From contig NZ_CP011530.1 in the NCBI RefSeq assembly GCF_001605725.1, positions 2,976,001-3,040,000 on the forward strand: a DNA stretch of 64,000 bases. Reading direction: 5' to 3'. Position numbers and translations under genes: made by a program. This DNA is from Mycobacteroides immunogenum. Lineage in GTDB: Bacteria; Actinomycetota; Actinomycetes; Mycobacteriales; Mycobacteriaceae. Of this stretch, positions 49,971 to 59,769 are shown one piece after another. The notes below the pieces were generated by a model. That model made no database searches. It was not told where the DNA came from and worked only from the letters and a program-made list of their open reading frames with translations. Positions within the stretch are counted from its first letter, which is position 1, and each line of letters opens with the position of its first letter.

Positions 49971-50899
49971 AGGGTGGGCCAGCCGACCACGGAGTCGACA
50001 GCGAGTGCGCAGAAGACGACGGCCAGATAGTTGTTCGACTGCAGGAACAGGCGCAGCGGCCTGATCGGTTGCCCCTTGCGCACACCCGAGTACAGCTGGT
50101 GTGCCATGGTCAGGAACCAGACGCCGGCCAAGAACGCGACCACGGCATAGATGACACCGGCGGCCAGCGCGAGCACCAGGGTGGCCAGCACGGTGAGCCA
50201 GGTGTAGACGAGGATCAGTTTGGTGACCTTCTCCTCGGTGGCGATCACCGGCAGCATCGGAACACCCGCGGCCCGATAGTCCTCCTTGTACCGCATCGCC
50301 AGCGCCCAGGTGTGCGGCGGCGTCCAGAAGAAGATGATCGCGAACATCACCAGCGCCGGCCACGCGATCGTGCCGGTGACCGCCGACCAGCCGATCATCA
50401 CCGGCATACATCCGGCGGCACCACCCCACACCACGTTCTGCGCGGTGCGGCGCTTGAGCACCAGCGTGTAGATGAACACGTAGAACGCGATCGTGGCCAC
50501 CGCGAGCAGCCCGGACAGCAGGTTGGCGGTCCACCACAGCCAGGCGAAGGCTCCAACACCCAGCACCACACCGAAGATCAGGGCGTTACGCGTGGTCACC
50601 GTCGACGTGGCCAGCGGCCGCCGCGCGGTGCGCTTCATCACCTTGTCGATATCGGCATCGGCGACGCAGTTGAGCGTATTGGCACTGGCCGCGGCCATCA
50701 CACCACCCAGCAGCGTGTTCAGGATGAGCAGCGGATTCACGTGACCGCGGTCGGCTAGCAGCATCGCGGGGATCGTGGTGACCAGCAGCAACTCGATGAC
50801 GCGCGGCTTCGTCAGCGCGACATACGCCAGGATGGTGCGGAGAAAGGGGGGTGCGTTCCGGCCACGGCCTTGCGCGCCCTGCGTCTCTCGCATCCGCAC
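49958..50899 (-). CDS. ctaB: Protoheme IX farnesyltransferase (CtaB)
   Basis: Makes heme O from heme B, the step before CtaA. 313 residues; nine membrane helices of the UbiA fold with the [20 protein letters not shown] motif (first Asp-rich site, N-x3-D-x3-D), [12 protein letters not shown] and [19 protein letters not shown] (second site). GTG start at 50899. Divergent from tkt across 222 nt. Its 3' end is part of a tandem duplication. Rv1451. Confidence 0.93.
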   Translation of the reverse strand: MRMRETQGAQGRGRNAPPFLRTILAYVALTKPRVIELLLVTTIPAMLLADRGHVNPLLILNTLLGGVMAAASANTLNCVADADIDKVMKRTARRPLATSTVTTRNALIFGVVLGVGAFAWLWWTANLLSGLLAVATIAFYVFIYTLVLKRRTAQNVVWGGAAGCMPVMIGWSAVTGTIAWPALVMFAIIFFWTPPHTWALAMRYKEDYRAAGVPMLPVIATEEKVTKLILVYTWLTVLATLVLALAAGVIYAVVAFLAGVWFLTMAHQLYSGVRKGQPIRPLRLFLQSNNYLAVVFCALAVDSVVGWPTLFQL

Positions 50900-51108
50900 C
50901 GCGCTGATCCTCCTGGGTAGCTTTCCTGGTGAGCCAGCCGACCCGCGGCACTGAGCGCTCTACTACACACGATGGTAGACCGCCAGGGTCAGGCGTCGAC
51001 AACCAAGGTCGGCCCTGCGAAGTGAACACCGGTTGTCTACCACCGGACTAGCACATTGCCTGTGCGGCGTCACCCGGCCTTGAGGCAGCGGTGTGAAATC
51101 GGCAGCAC

Positions 51109-51121
51109 TACGATAGGTCCC
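51109..51121 (+). promoter_or_regulatory. tkt leaderless promoter
   Basis: TACGAT -10 box (51109-51114) lies 7 nt before the GTG start of tkt. No ribosome-binding site. The remainder of the divergent gap 50900-51108 has no gene; nothing else stands out. Confidence 0.6.
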
Positions 51122-53227
51122 GTGACCGCGATCGACGAGATCCCGACCGATATCCCAACCCTCACCCGGGCCACTCACCCGGATGACTGGACAGAGCTGG
51201 ACTCGCGTGCGGTAGACACCGCACGGGTGCTGGCAGCCGATGCCGTGCAGAAGGTCGGCAACGGCCACCCCGGCACCGCGATGAGCCTGGCACCCTTGGC
51301 GTACACGCTCTTTCAGCGTCAGCTGCGCCATGATCCCAGTGACACCACCTGGATCGGTCGCGACCGATTCGTGCTGTCCTGCGGACACAGCAGCCTGACC
51401 CTGTACCTGCAGCTGTACTTGGGCGGATTCGGCCTGGAGCTCTCCGATATCGAGGCACTGCGCACGTGGGGCTCGCTGACCCCCGGCCACCCCGAGTACC
51501 ACCACACCAAGGGTGTCGAGATCACCACCGGTCCGCTCGGCCAGGGCCTGGCATCTGCCGTCGGCATGGCGATGGCCTCCCGATACGAGCGTGGCCTGTT
51601 CGATCCCGACGCGGCGCCCGGCACCAGCCCGTTCGACCACTTCATCTACGTCATCGCCTCCGACGGCGATATCGAAGAGGGCGTGACCTCCGAGGCATCC
51701 TCGCTCGCGGGCACCCAGCAGCTCGGCAATCTGATCGTCATCTGGGACGACAACAAGATCTCCATCGAGCACGACACCAAGATCGCGCTCTCCGAGGACA
51801 CCGCCGCCCGCTACGAGGCGTACGGCTGGCATGTGCAGACCGTGGTCGGCGGGGAGAACGTCGCAGGAATTGAAGAAGCCATCGAGGCCGCTAAAGCCGT
51901 CACGGACCGCCCGTCGTTCATTGCGCTGCGCACCATCATCGGTTACCCCGCCCCCACCAAGATGAACACCGGTGGCGTGCACGGCTCGGCCCTGGGCGCC
52001 GACGAGGTGGCCGCCACCAAGAAAATCCTGGGCTTTGATCCGGATAAATCTTTCGACGTGGCCCCCGAGGTCATCGCCCACACCCGCGAACTGGTGACGC
52101 GCGGCCGAGAGGCACATACTGAGTGGGACAAGGGCTTTGACGCCTGGGCGGCCCGCGAACCGGAGCGCAAGGCGCTGCTGGACCGACTTGAGGCGCGCGC
52201 GCTGCCCGAGGGCTGGGATGCCGAGCTGCCGTCCTGGGAGCCCGGATCCAAGGGGGTGGCCACCCGTGCCGCGTCCGGCGACACCCTTTCGGCCCTCGGC
52301 CCCAAGCTGCCCGAACTGTGGGGCGGCTCGGCCGACCTCGCCGGTAGCAACAACACCACCATCAAGGGCGCCGACTCCTTCGGCCCGCGGGCGATCGCGA
52401 CGTCGGACTGGAACGCCCAACCGTACGGCCGCACACTGCATTTCGGCATCCGCGAGCATGCGATGGGTTCGATTCTGTCCGGCATCGTGCTGCACGGCCC
52501 CACCCGCGCGTACGGCGGAACGTTCTTGCAGTTCGCCGACTACATGCGTCCCGCGGTGCGACTGGCGGCGCTGATGAACATCGACCCGATCTATGTCTGG
52601 ACGCATGACTCGATCGGTCTCGGTGAGGACGGCCCCACCCACCAGCCGGTGGAACACCTGGCCGCTCTGCGCGCCATTCCCAACCTGTCAGTGGTCCGGC
52701 CCGGAGACGCCAACGAGACGGCTTACGCCTGGGCAACCATCCTGGAACGTCGATCCAGCACTGGCCCAGTCGGTTTGGCGTTGACACGCCAGGGTGTACC
52801 GATCCTGGAGGGCACCAGCCGCGACGGTGTGGCCAAGGGCGGCTACGTGCTGGACGCCGCCGAGGGCCAACCCGATGTGATCCTCATCGGCACGGGCTCG
52901 GAACTGCAGCTTGCCGTTGAGGCCAAAAAGATTCTTGCCGCCAAGGGAATTGCGGCTTCCGTCGTGTCGTTCCCCTGTGTGGAATGGTTCGAGTCCCAGC
53001 CAAAGGAATACCGCGACAGCGTGCTGCCGCCGTCTGTGCGTGCGCGGGTGTCCGTGGAAGCCGGCATCGCGCAAGGCTGGTACAAGTTCGTCGGCGACGC
53101 CGGACAGATTGTCTCCCTGGAGCACTTCGGGGCTTCCGCCGACGACAAGACGTTGTTCCGCGAATTCGGCTTCACGCCAGACGCAGTGGCTGCGGCGGCC
53201 GAAAGGTCAATCGCCGCAGCTCAATAA
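51122..53227 (+). CDS. tkt: Transketolase
   Basis: 701-residue thiamine diphosphate enzyme of the pentose phosphate pathway. ThDP-binding motif ASDGDIEEGVTSEASSLAG and pyrimidine-site EHAMGSILSG; N-terminal GHPGTAMSLAPLAY with catalytic His. Starts at GTG 51122 (VTAIDEIPTD) based on the -10 position and family length; an in-frame start at 51056 would add 22 residues. First of tkt-tal-zwf-opcA-pgl. Rv1449c. Confidence 0.96.
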   Translation: MTAIDEIPTDIPTLTRATHPDDWTELDSRAVDTARVLAADAVQKVGNGHPGTAMSLAPLAYTLFQRQLRHDPSDTTWIGRDRFVLSCGHSSLTLYLQLYLGGFGLELSDIEALRTWGSLTPGHPEYHHTKGVEITTGPLGQGLASAVGMAMASRYERGLFDPDAAPGTSPFDHFIYVIASDGDIEEGVTSEASSLAGTQQLGNLIVIWDDNKISIEHDTKIALSEDTAARYEAYGWHVQTVVGGENVAGIEEAIEAAKAVTDRPSFIALRTIIGYPAPTKMNTGGVHGSALGADEVAATKKILGFDPDKSFDVAPEVIAHTRELVTRGREAHTEWDKGFDAWAAREPERKALLDRLEARALPEGWDAELPSWEPGSKGVATRAASGDTLSALGPKLPELWGGSADLAGSNNTTIKGADSFGPRAIATSDWNAQPYGRTLHFGIREHAMGSILSGIVLHGPTRAYGGTFLQFADYMRPAVRLAALMNIDPIYVWTHDSIGLGEDGPTHQPVEHLAALRAIPNLSVVRPGDANETAYAWATILERRSSTGPVGLALTRQGVPILEGTSRDGVAKGGYVLDAAEGQPDVILIGTGSELQLAVEAKKILAAKGIAASVVSFPCVEWFESQPKEYRDSVLPPSVRARVSVEAGIAQGWYKFVGDAGQIVSLEHFGASADDKTLFREFGFTPDAVAAAAERSIAAAQ

Positions 53228-53251
53228 CCCCGAATCTGAAGGGATAGATCG

Positions 53252-54379
53252 ATGACTGATCAGAACGCCAATCTCGCCGAACTGAGCGAAGCCGGAGTCG
53301 CCGTCTGGCTCGACGATCTCTCCCGGGACCGACTCACCTCGGGCAATCTCGCCGAGCTGATCGCCACCAGGAGCGTCGTCGGGGTCACCACGAACCCGGC
53401 GATCTTCCAGGCTGCCCTGTCCAAGGGGCACGCCTATGACGCGCAGATCGCCGAGCTTGCCGAGCGTGGTGCCGATGTCGACTCGGCGATCCGGACGGCA
53501 ACCACCGACGATGTGCGCGCCGCGTGCGATGTGCTGGCCCCGCAGTACGAAGCCTCCGAAGGTGTCGACGGCCGGGTCTCCATCGAGGTGGACCCGCGTC
53601 TCGCCCATGACACCGACAAGACGATCCTGCAGGCGATCGAGCTGTGGAAGATCGTGGACCGCCCGAATCTGCTGATCAAGATTCCGGCCACCAAGGCGGG
53701 TCTGCCCGCGATCTCGGCGGTGATCGCCGAGGGCATCTCGGTGAATGTCACCCTGATCTTCTCGGTGGATCGCCACAAGGAAGTGATGGACGCGTACCTG
53801 ACCGGCCTGGAGGCCGCCAAGGAGGCGGGCCGCGACCTGTCCAAGATCCACTCGGTGGCCTCGTTCTTCGTGTCCCGGGTGGACACCGAGATCGACAAGC
53901 GCCTGGAGGACATCGGCAGCGGTCAGGCCTTGTCCTTGCGCGGCCGGGCCGGGGTCGCCAACGCCCGGCTGGCCTACCAGGCCTACGAGAAGGTCTTCGA
54001 GCACGGACATCGGTTCGCGGCGCTCAAGGATGCCGGCGCACGGGTGCAGCGTCCGCTGTGGGCGTCAACGGGCGTGAAGAACCCCGACTACGACGACACG
54101 CTGTATGTCGTGGATCTGGTGGCGCCGCACACCGTGAACACCATGCCGGAGAAGACCCTGGAGGCGGTTGCCGACCACGGCATCGTCACCGGCAACACCA
54201 TTCACGGCACCTACGACGGCGCACACGCGGTGTTCCATGAGCTGACGCGCGCCGGAATCGACCTGGACGACGTGTTCGAGGTGCTCGAAAACGAGGGTGT
54301 CGATAAGTTCGAGGTCGCCTGGAACGAGCTCATCGATGCCACCCAAGCCCAACTCGACGCGGTATCCACCAAGGACTGA
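53252..54379 (+). CDS. tal: Transaldolase
   Basis: 375-residue class I aldolase transferring a dihydroxyacetone unit between sugar phosphates. Schiff-base Lys in [13 protein letters not shown]-terminal [19 protein letters not shown] and [12 protein letters not shown] are typical of the actinobacterial long form. AGGGA site 8 nt before the ATG, 24 nt after tkt. Rv1448c. Confidence 0.95.
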   Translation: MTDQNANLAELSEAGVAVWLDDLSRDRLTSGNLAELIATRSVVGVTTNPAIFQAALSKGHAYDAQIAELAERGADVDSAIRTATTDDVRAACDVLAPQYEASEGVDGRVSIEVDPRLAHDTDKTILQAIELWKIVDRPNLLIKIPATKAGLPAISAVIAEGISVNVTLIFSVDRHKEVMDAYLTGLEAAKEAGRDLSKIHSVASFFVSRVDTEIDKRLEDIGSGQALSLRGRAGVANARLAYQAYEKVFEHGHRFAALKDAGARVQRPLWASTGVKNPDYDDTLYVVDLVAPHTVNTMPEKTLEAVADHGIVTGNTIHGTYDGAHAVFHELTRAGIDLDDVFEVLENEGVDKFEVAWNELIDATQAQLDAVSTKD

Positions 54380-54414
54380 GCGTGGATGACGGTCTTCACA
54401 CGAAAGGCTCATCC

Positions 54415-55965
54415 ATGACCGAGGTTCTGCCTACCAACGCAGCGTCCGCGAAAAACCCGTTGCGGGACAAGCGCGATAAGCGCTTGCCCCGTATCGCGGG
54501 TCCCTGCTCGCTGGTGATCTTCGGGGTCACCGGCGACCTGGCGCGCAAGAAGCTGATGCCGGCCATCTACGACCTGGCCAATCGCGGGCTGTTGCCGCCA
54601 TCGTTCGCACTGGTTGGCTTCGCCCGCCGGGACTGGGCCAACGAGGACTTCGGGCAGATCGTGCTCGACGCCGTCAAGGCACATTCGCGGACGCCCTTCC
54701 GTCAGCATGTCTGGGATCGCCTCGCCGAGGGAATCCGGTTCGTGCAGGGCAGTTTCGACGATGACGCGGCCTTCGAACAGCTCAAGAAGACCCTGCAGAC
54801 GCTCGACGAGGAGCGCGGCACCGGCGGTAATCACGCGTTCTACCTGTCGATTCCGCCGAAGGCCTTCCCGACGGTCTGCGAACAGCTGTCCAAGTCCGGT
54901 CTGGCGCAGCCGGTGAACGGTGCGTGGCGGCGCGTGGTGATCGAGAAGCCGTTCGGCCACGATCTCACGAGCGCCCGCGAACTCAACGCGGTGGTCAACG
55001 AGGTGTTCCCCGAAGAGTCGGTCTTCCGCATCGACCACTACCTCGGAAAAGAGACGGTGCAGAACATCCTGGCCCTGCGTTTCGCGAACCAGCTGTTCGA
55101 CCCCATCTGGAACGCGCATTTCGTGGACCACGTGCAGATCACCATGGCCGAGGACATCGGATTAGGCGGCCGCGCAGGGTATTACGACGGTATCGGCGCG
55201 GCACGCGATGTCATCCAGAACCATCTGCTGCAGCTGCTGGCCTTCACCGCGATGGAGGAGCCCATCAACTTCTCCCCCGCCGAACTGCAGGCCGAGAAGA
55301 TCAAGGTGCTCTCGGCGACCAGGCTGGCAGAACCGCTGTCCGAGACCACCGCTCGTGGTCAATACGGCCCCGGTTGGCAAGGCAGCCAGCAGGTGCCGGG
55401 GCTGTTGGAGGAGGACGGTTTCTCCAGAACCTCCACCACCGAGACGTACGCGGCCATCACGCTGGAAGTGGACAGCCGGCGCTGGGCCGGGGTTCCGTTC
55501 TACTTGCGCACCGGAAAACGCCTGGGCCGCAGGGTTACCGAGATTGCCCTGGTGTTCAAGCGGGCTCCGCATCTGCCCTTCGACTCCACCATGACCGAGG
55601 AGCTCGGCGCCAACGCCCTGGTGATCCGGGTGCAGCCCGACGAGGGGGTCACGTTGCGCTTCGGCTCCAAGGTCCCCGGCAGCGCCATGGAAGTGCGTGA
55701 CGTGAACATGGACTTCTCGTATGAACAGGCCTTCACCGAGGAATCACCTGAGGCCTACGAGCGGTTGATCCTCGATGTGCTGTTGGGCGAACCGTCACTG
55801 TTCCCGGTGAACGCCGAGGTCGAATTGTCCTGGCGGATCCTTGATCCCGCCCTGGACTTCTGGGCCTCGGAAGGCAAGCCGGACACCTACGAGTCAGGTA
55901 CCTGGGGGCCGCAATCGGCCGTGGAGATGCTGGCCCGCAGCGGCCGGGAATGGAGGCGGCCGTGA
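54415..55965 (+). CDS. zwf: Glucose-6-phosphate 1-dehydrogenase
   Basis: 516 residues. NADP-binding GVTGDLARKKLMPA near the N-terminus, the active-site RIDHYLGKETVQN, and the lysine in VIEKPFGHD. Entry to the oxidative pentose phosphate branch; OpcA downstream is its allosteric assembly partner. ATG at 54415 with AAAGG upstream; a GTG at 54382 would add 11 residues. Rv1447c (zwf2). Confidence 0.95.
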   Translation: MTEVLPTNAASAKNPLRDKRDKRLPRIAGPCSLVIFGVTGDLARKKLMPAIYDLANRGLLPPSFALVGFARRDWANEDFGQIVLDAVKAHSRTPFRQHVWDRLAEGIRFVQGSFDDDAAFEQLKKTLQTLDEERGTGGNHAFYLSIPPKAFPTVCEQLSKSGLAQPVNGAWRRVVIEKPFGHDLTSARELNAVVNEVFPEESVFRIDHYLGKETVQNILALRFANQLFDPIWNAHFVDHVQITMAEDIGLGGRAGYYDGIGAARDVIQNHLLQLLAFTAMEEPINFSPAELQAEKIKVLSATRLAEPLSETTARGQYGPGWQGSQQVPGLLEEDGFSRTSTTETYAAITLEVDSRRWAGVPFYLRTGKRLGRRVTEIALVFKRAPHLPFDSTMTEELGANALVIRVQPDEGVTLRFGSKVPGSAMEVRDVNMDFSYEQAFTEESPEAYERLILDVLLGEPSLFPVNAEVELSWRILDPALDFWASEGKPDTYESGTWGPQSAVEMLARSGREWRRP

Positions 55966-56870
55966 TCATCGATCTGCCCGATACCACCACCAACGACGTC
56001 AACAAGAAGCTGGTGGAGCTGCGGGAGACCGGCGGAGCCGTCACCATGGCCCGCGTGCTGACCCTGGTGGTCATCACCGATGCCGGCGACAATGTCGAAG
56101 AGGTGATCGAAGCCGCCAACGGCGCCAGCCACGAGCACCCGTGCCGTGTGATCGTGCTGGAACGCAACCCCCTTGCTCCGGCCACCGGGCTGAGTGCGCA
56201 GATCCGAGTGGGAGGAGACGCGGGGGCCGGCGAGGTCGTCGTGTTGCGCCTGCGCGGCCCGCTGGCCGCCCATGAGCACAGCGTGGTGATTCCGTTCCTG
56301 CTGCCCGACACCCCAGTGGTGGCCTGGTGGCCCAACCAGGCACCCGCGATTCCGGCGGAACATCCGGTGGGCCGCCTGGCTATTCGCCGCATCACAGATG
56401 CGACAACGGCACCCGATCCGATGACGGCGATCAAGAACCGGCTCACCGGCTACACCCCGGGCGACACCGACCTGTCGTGGAGCCGCATCACCTACTGGCG
56501 GGCACTGCTGGCTTCGGCGCTGGATCAGCCGCCGTACGAAGGCATCAATTCCGCGGTGGTATCGGGGCTGGCCACCGAACCGGCACTGGACGTCACCGCC
56601 GGATGGCTGGCCTCACGCATCAACGGCCCGGTCACCCGCGTGGTCGGCGAGCTGAAGGTGGAGTTGCACCGGGACAGCGAGATCGTCACGCTGAGCCGCC
56701 CGCAGACCGGCGCCATTGCGACGCTGGCCCGCACCGGGCGCCCGACGGCGTCACTTCCGTTGCCGCGCAGGGAGACACGCGATTGTCTGGCCGAGGACTT
56801 GCGCCGCCTCGACCCCGACGAGATCTACCGCACGGCGCTCGAGGGAATCGCGAAGGTGCAATACGTATGA
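55962..56870 (+). CDS. opcA: Glucose-6-phosphate dehydrogenase assembly protein OpcA
   Basis: 302 residues from the GTG at 55962 (GGAGG site, 4-nt overlap with zwf). Conserved MIN blocks: [68 protein letters not shown]. OpcA is needed for full G6PDH activity in actinobacteria and cyanobacteria. Rv1446c. Confidence 0.95.
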   Translation: MIIDLPDTTTNDVNKKLVELRETGGAVTMARVLTLVVITDAGDNVEEVIEAANGASHEHPCRVIVLERNPLAPATGLSAQIRVGGDAGAGEVVVLRLRGPLAAHEHSVVIPFLLPDTPVVAWWPNQAPAIPAEHPVGRLAIRRITDATTAPDPMTAIKNRLTGYTPGDTDLSWSRITYWRALLASALDQPPYEGINSAVVSGLATEPALDVTAGWLASRINGPVTRVVGELKVELHRDSEIVTLSRPQTGAIATLARTGRPTASLPLPRRETRDCLAEDLRRLDPDEIYRTALEGIAKVQYV

Positions 56871-57610
56871 GTGAGACGATCATCGAAAAGTACGCGGACA
56901 CCGATGCTTTGGTGGCCGCCGCGGGCGATCGGCTGGCATTGGCGATCACCGGCGCCCTCACCGAACGCGGTAAGGCGATGATCGTACTCACCGGCGGTGG
57001 CACCGGCATCGGCCTGCTCAAGCACCTGCGTGAGGTCGCCAGCGACCTCGACTGGGCCAATGTCCACGTGTTCTGGGGGGATGATCGATACGTCCCGAAG
57101 ACAGATCCGGAACGCAATGCCTGGCAGGCCTGGGAGGCCTTGCTCGAGCATGTGAACTTTCCGCTGCGCAACATGCATGCCATGCCCAATAGCGAAAGTG
57201 AGTACGGCACCGACCTGGACGCGGCGGCGCTCGCCTATGAGCAGCTGCTGGCGGCCAACGCCGAACCCGGTCAGGACTGCCCCACCTTCGATGTCCACCT
57301 GCTGGGCATGGGCGGTGAGGGGCATATCAATTCGTTGTTCCCACACACCGATGCCGTCAAGGAGACGCACCGATTGGTTGTGGCAGTGCCCGACTCCCCC
57401 AAGCCGCCACCCGAGCGAATCACCCTGACATTGCCCGCAATTCAGCGCTCACGCGAGGTCTGGCTGGTTGTTTCCGGCGAAGCCAAGGCCGAGGCGGTCG
57501 CCGCGGCTATCGGCGGGGCCGATCCCATTGACGTGCCCGCGGCCGGCGCCAAGGGCATCGAACGCACGGTGTGGCTGCTTGATGAGGCCGCGGCAAGCCA
57601 ACTGGGCTAG
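56867..57610 (+). CDS. pgl: 6-phosphogluconolactonase
   Basis: 247 residues, the same length as the M. tuberculosis enzyme. [40 protein letters not shown] and [17 protein letters not shown] are the lactonase signatures; hydrolyses 6-phosphoglucono-lactone made by Zwf. ATGA overlap with opcA. Last of the operon. The gap 57611-57755 carries no gene. Rv1445c (devB). Confidence 0.95.
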   Translation: MSETIIEKYADTDALVAAAGDRLALAITGALTERGKAMIVLTGGGTGIGLLKHLREVASDLDWANVHVFWGDDRYVPKTDPERNAWQAWEALLEHVNFPLRNMHAMPNSESEYGTDLDAAALAYEQLLAANAEPGQDCPTFDVHLLGMGGEGHINSLFPHTDAVKETHRLVVAVPDSPKPPPERITLTLPAIQRSREVWLVVSGEAKAEAVAAAIGGADPIDVPAAGAKGIERTVWLLDEAAASQLG

Positions 57611-57755
57611 CGCGCGATTTTTCGGGCCAACCACGTCCGCTCACCGCTCGCTCCGTTCGCGGCAGCGTGTACTGAGGGCGGTGGCTTCAAACATTGTGTG
57701 CTACGTGGGGACTTGTCGTCCACGGAATCCTGACGTACACCGTGTGCGCGGCGCG

Positions 57756-58520
57756 CTAGCTGTCGTTCCCCTGCCCGGCCGCGAAGAGCGCGTCGGGGTC
57801 AACGGCAAGACCATGTTCGGACGGCGCGGCGGGTGGCTGTGATTTGCTCACCGCGGCAACCGGAACCGGAGTGGCAATCGCGGGCCCCGGCGCCGGGGTG
57901 CGCAGCCGTTCCACGTTGACCGCGAACTCGGCGACTCCGTCCGCGATCGCGGCCGCATGCTCGTCCAAGCGGTCCAGCAGCTGAGACAGCGTGCGCCCCA
58001 TCTTGTTTCCGAGTTCGGAGGCCTCTGCCACCGCCGAAGCGATAGTGGTCGCGACACTGCCGCCCTGGGTGATCGGTGATGCCGCCCTCGCCGCCGTGAA
58101 CTCGGTGATGATGTCGTCGACATAGCCTTCAACCCATTGCCCGAGCATGCTGCGGGTATGGGTGACCAGGTCGGTCACCACATTGATGCGTTGATTGATA
58201 TTCGCCGCGACAAGTCGCAGCTCCTGCAGGGCATCATCGATCGCACCCGACGTTTCACCGAATCCCGTTGCCGCCGAACCGCTATGGCCGTCATCGAGTG
58301 CTTTCAGCACGGCCGCCAGTTCCTGCTGCACGTTGGTGACATCGGCGATGCAGTATCGCCAGAAAGTTGCTTCGGCGGATGCCGCCACCGGATCACCGCG
58401 TAGCGCGTCGAGCGGCTCTTCGAGGAACCGGACATGCTCGACCACGAAGCCCAATCCGGCATCGTCAAGGCGAGTGAGCGGTTTCAGCTCGGCATCAAGG
58501 GTGTCCACCGAACCCTTCAC
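57756..58520 (-). CDS. Helical protein with WXG100-like region, unknown function
   Basis: 254 residues. Mainly long helices, with a Pro/Ala-rich C-terminal tail (LRTPAPGPAIATPVPVAAV). The N-terminal region contains a FWRYCI motif in ATFWRYCIADVTNVQQELAAVL. Start uncertain: GTG at 58520, with a TTG one codon earlier. It overlaps the 110-residue gene by 26 nt. Gene neighbourhood with a YbaB/EbfC-like protein suggests a type VII secretion related module, but no YxxxD/E secretion signal is obvious. Confidence 0.6.
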   Translation of the reverse strand: MKGSVDTLDAELKPLTRLDDAGLGFVVEHVRFLEEPLDALRGDPVAASAEATFWRYCIADVTNVQQELAAVLKALDDGHSGSAATGFGETSGAIDDALQELRLVAANINQRINVVTDLVTHTRSMLGQWVEGYVDDIITEFTAARAASPITQGGSVATTIASAVAEASELGNKMGRTLSQLLDRLDEHAAAIADGVAEFAVNVERLRTPAPGPAIATPVPVAAVSKSQPPAAPSEHGLAVDPDALFAAGQGNDS

Positions 58521-58827
58521 CAATCTTCGTCATCGCGGCGACGCTCTGGTCCTCGGAATCGGCAATCCGTCGGGCCTGATCATGCAGACGCTGCCCCGTC
58601 TCCACAATCACATCACCAAGAGTGCGCACCGCGTCGGTCAATTGGTCGATGCTCCCCCGCACCGACATCACAAAGTCCGACGACACCGCCCCCAGGTCAC
58701 GGTCACCCAGCCCCTCTCCGTGGTGTTCGAGCAGAAACCGAAGCGACCCCCCAGCGCCTTCCAGGTTCGCTGCCTCACGCAGCACCACATCGCGATCAAA
58801 CCGGAAAGTCCCCGTCTCGTCGCTCAT
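58495..58827 (-). CDS. Small helical protein, EspC/WXG100-like
   Basis: 110 residues of two long helices separated by a turn (GEGLGDRDLGAVSSDFV), the shape of the excreted EspC/DUF2580-type ESX substrates. There is no WXG motif. It overlaps the YbaB-like gene by 4 nt. The call to type VII secretion rests on size, fold pattern and neighbours. Confidence 0.55.
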   Translation of the reverse strand: MSDETGTFRFDRDVVLREAANLEGAGGSLRFLLEHHGEGLGDRDLGAVSSDFVMSVRGSIDQLTDAVRTLGDVIVETGQRLHDQARRIADSEDQSVAAMTKIGEGFGGHP

Positions 58828-59210
58828 GAGTCCGGTCCCAGATGATCGCCCTCCCCAAGGTGCCCCCCGTCCAGGTAGCCCTTGACGTAGTCCATCGCCG
58901 GTCCGTCACCGGTGAGGTCGTGCAGTGTGCTGTGGATCTGACTGGCCGCGTTGACCTGCGCCGCCGCAATTGTCCTGGTGATGATGGCCGACAGATCCCT
59001 CGCATCCATCGACAGCGTCGACTCGTCCAGATCCAGCGCCTCGATACGTCCCCCCGAACCGACGGTCACCGCTACCCCCACGTCGTCCTTCGCATGACCG
59101 CGAACCAGCCCCACGGTCTGCTGCACGTACTGGGCACGCTGCCCAAGAACCTCCAGGCGATCCTGATACTCACGAATCCATTGGCGGGGGTCACCACGGC
59201 ACTCCGACAT
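58824..59210 (-). CDS. YbaB/EbfC-family protein
   Basis: 128 residues with the YbaB pattern: N-terminal helix (RQWIREYQDRLEVLGQRAQYVQQTVG), a three-strand sheet (DVGVAVTVGSGGRIEALDLDEST) and a C-terminal helix (ARDLSAIITRTIAAAQVNAASQI). YbaB proteins bind DNA or act as chaperones; in mycobacteria family members such as EspL sit beside ESX substrates. ATG at 59210 with AAAGGAG upstream. It heads the three-gene set. Gap 59211-59422 has no gene. Confidence 0.7.
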   Translation of the reverse strand: MSECRGDPRQWIREYQDRLEVLGQRAQYVQQTVGLVRGHAKDDVGVAVTVGSGGRIEALDLDESTLSMDARDLSAIITRTIAAAQVNAASQIHSTLHDLTGDGPAMDYVKGYLDGGHLGEGDHLGPDS

Positions 59211-59422
59211 GACGAGGGGCTCCTTTCCGAGGACACGACCGGTGAAACGGGAACGTCCCCTCCGCGTCCCCGGTCCACCGACCGCTGATGGCATATGTCG
59301 ACTTCTGTGCCATACATAGAGATTGATGCGCCGAGGACGTGAATCGGTTCCATGAATTTTGAAGAAATTTCTTGGCAAATGAATGAAACGTCAATTACCT
59401 GCGAGAACATATGTCCCAGAGA

Positions 59423-59457
59423 CAAAACAGCGGACTACCTGTGCAGTAGTCCGCTGT
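59423..59457 (-). terminator. Rho-independent terminator of secG
   Basis: Perfect 12-bp stem ACAGCGGACTAC (59427-59438) / GTAGTCCGCTGT (59446-59457) with a 7-nt loop, followed on the minus strand by TTTT (59426-59423). It lies 18 nt after the secG stop. Confidence 0.82.
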
Positions 59458-59475
59458 GGGTGAAACGTTCAGGCG

Positions 59476-59712
59476 CTATCCGCCGAGCTTGATTTGCAGC
59501 CCGACACCAACAATTGAGATCACCCAAATCGCGGTGACGAAGTAGGTAAGCCGGTCCAGGTTCTTCTCCACCACGGTCGAACCCGACAGGCTGGACTGAA
59601 CACCGCCGCCGAACAGCGTCGACAGACCGCCACCCTTCGCGCGGTGCAACAGCACCAGCAGGACCACCAGCAAGCTCGTGATCACCAGGACGATCTGCAA
59701 CGCCAATTCCAT
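59476..59712 (-). CDS. secG: Protein translocase subunit SecG
   Basis: 78 residues, two membrane helices (LALQIVLVITSLLVVLLVLLHR and YFVTAIWVISIVGVGLQIKL) joined by the conserved AKGGGLSTLFGGGVQSSLSGS loop. SecYEG channel component. Rv1440; in M. tuberculosis also close to tpiA and pgk. Confidence 0.94.
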   Translation of the reverse strand: MELALQIVLVITSLLVVLLVLLHRAKGGGLSTLFGGGVQSSLSGSTVVEKNLDRLTYFVTAIWVISIVGVGLQIKLGG

Positions 59713-59769
59713 GCGGCCAGCTTACCGGCTCGCGGTGCGCTCTCTTGCGCAGGGATGAACCGAGTCCGA

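Noticed and set aside
57611..57755. Possible small gene between pgl and the helical protein
   Set aside because: No frame with a ribosome-binding site or family resemblance; only a degenerate match to the dispersed repeat.
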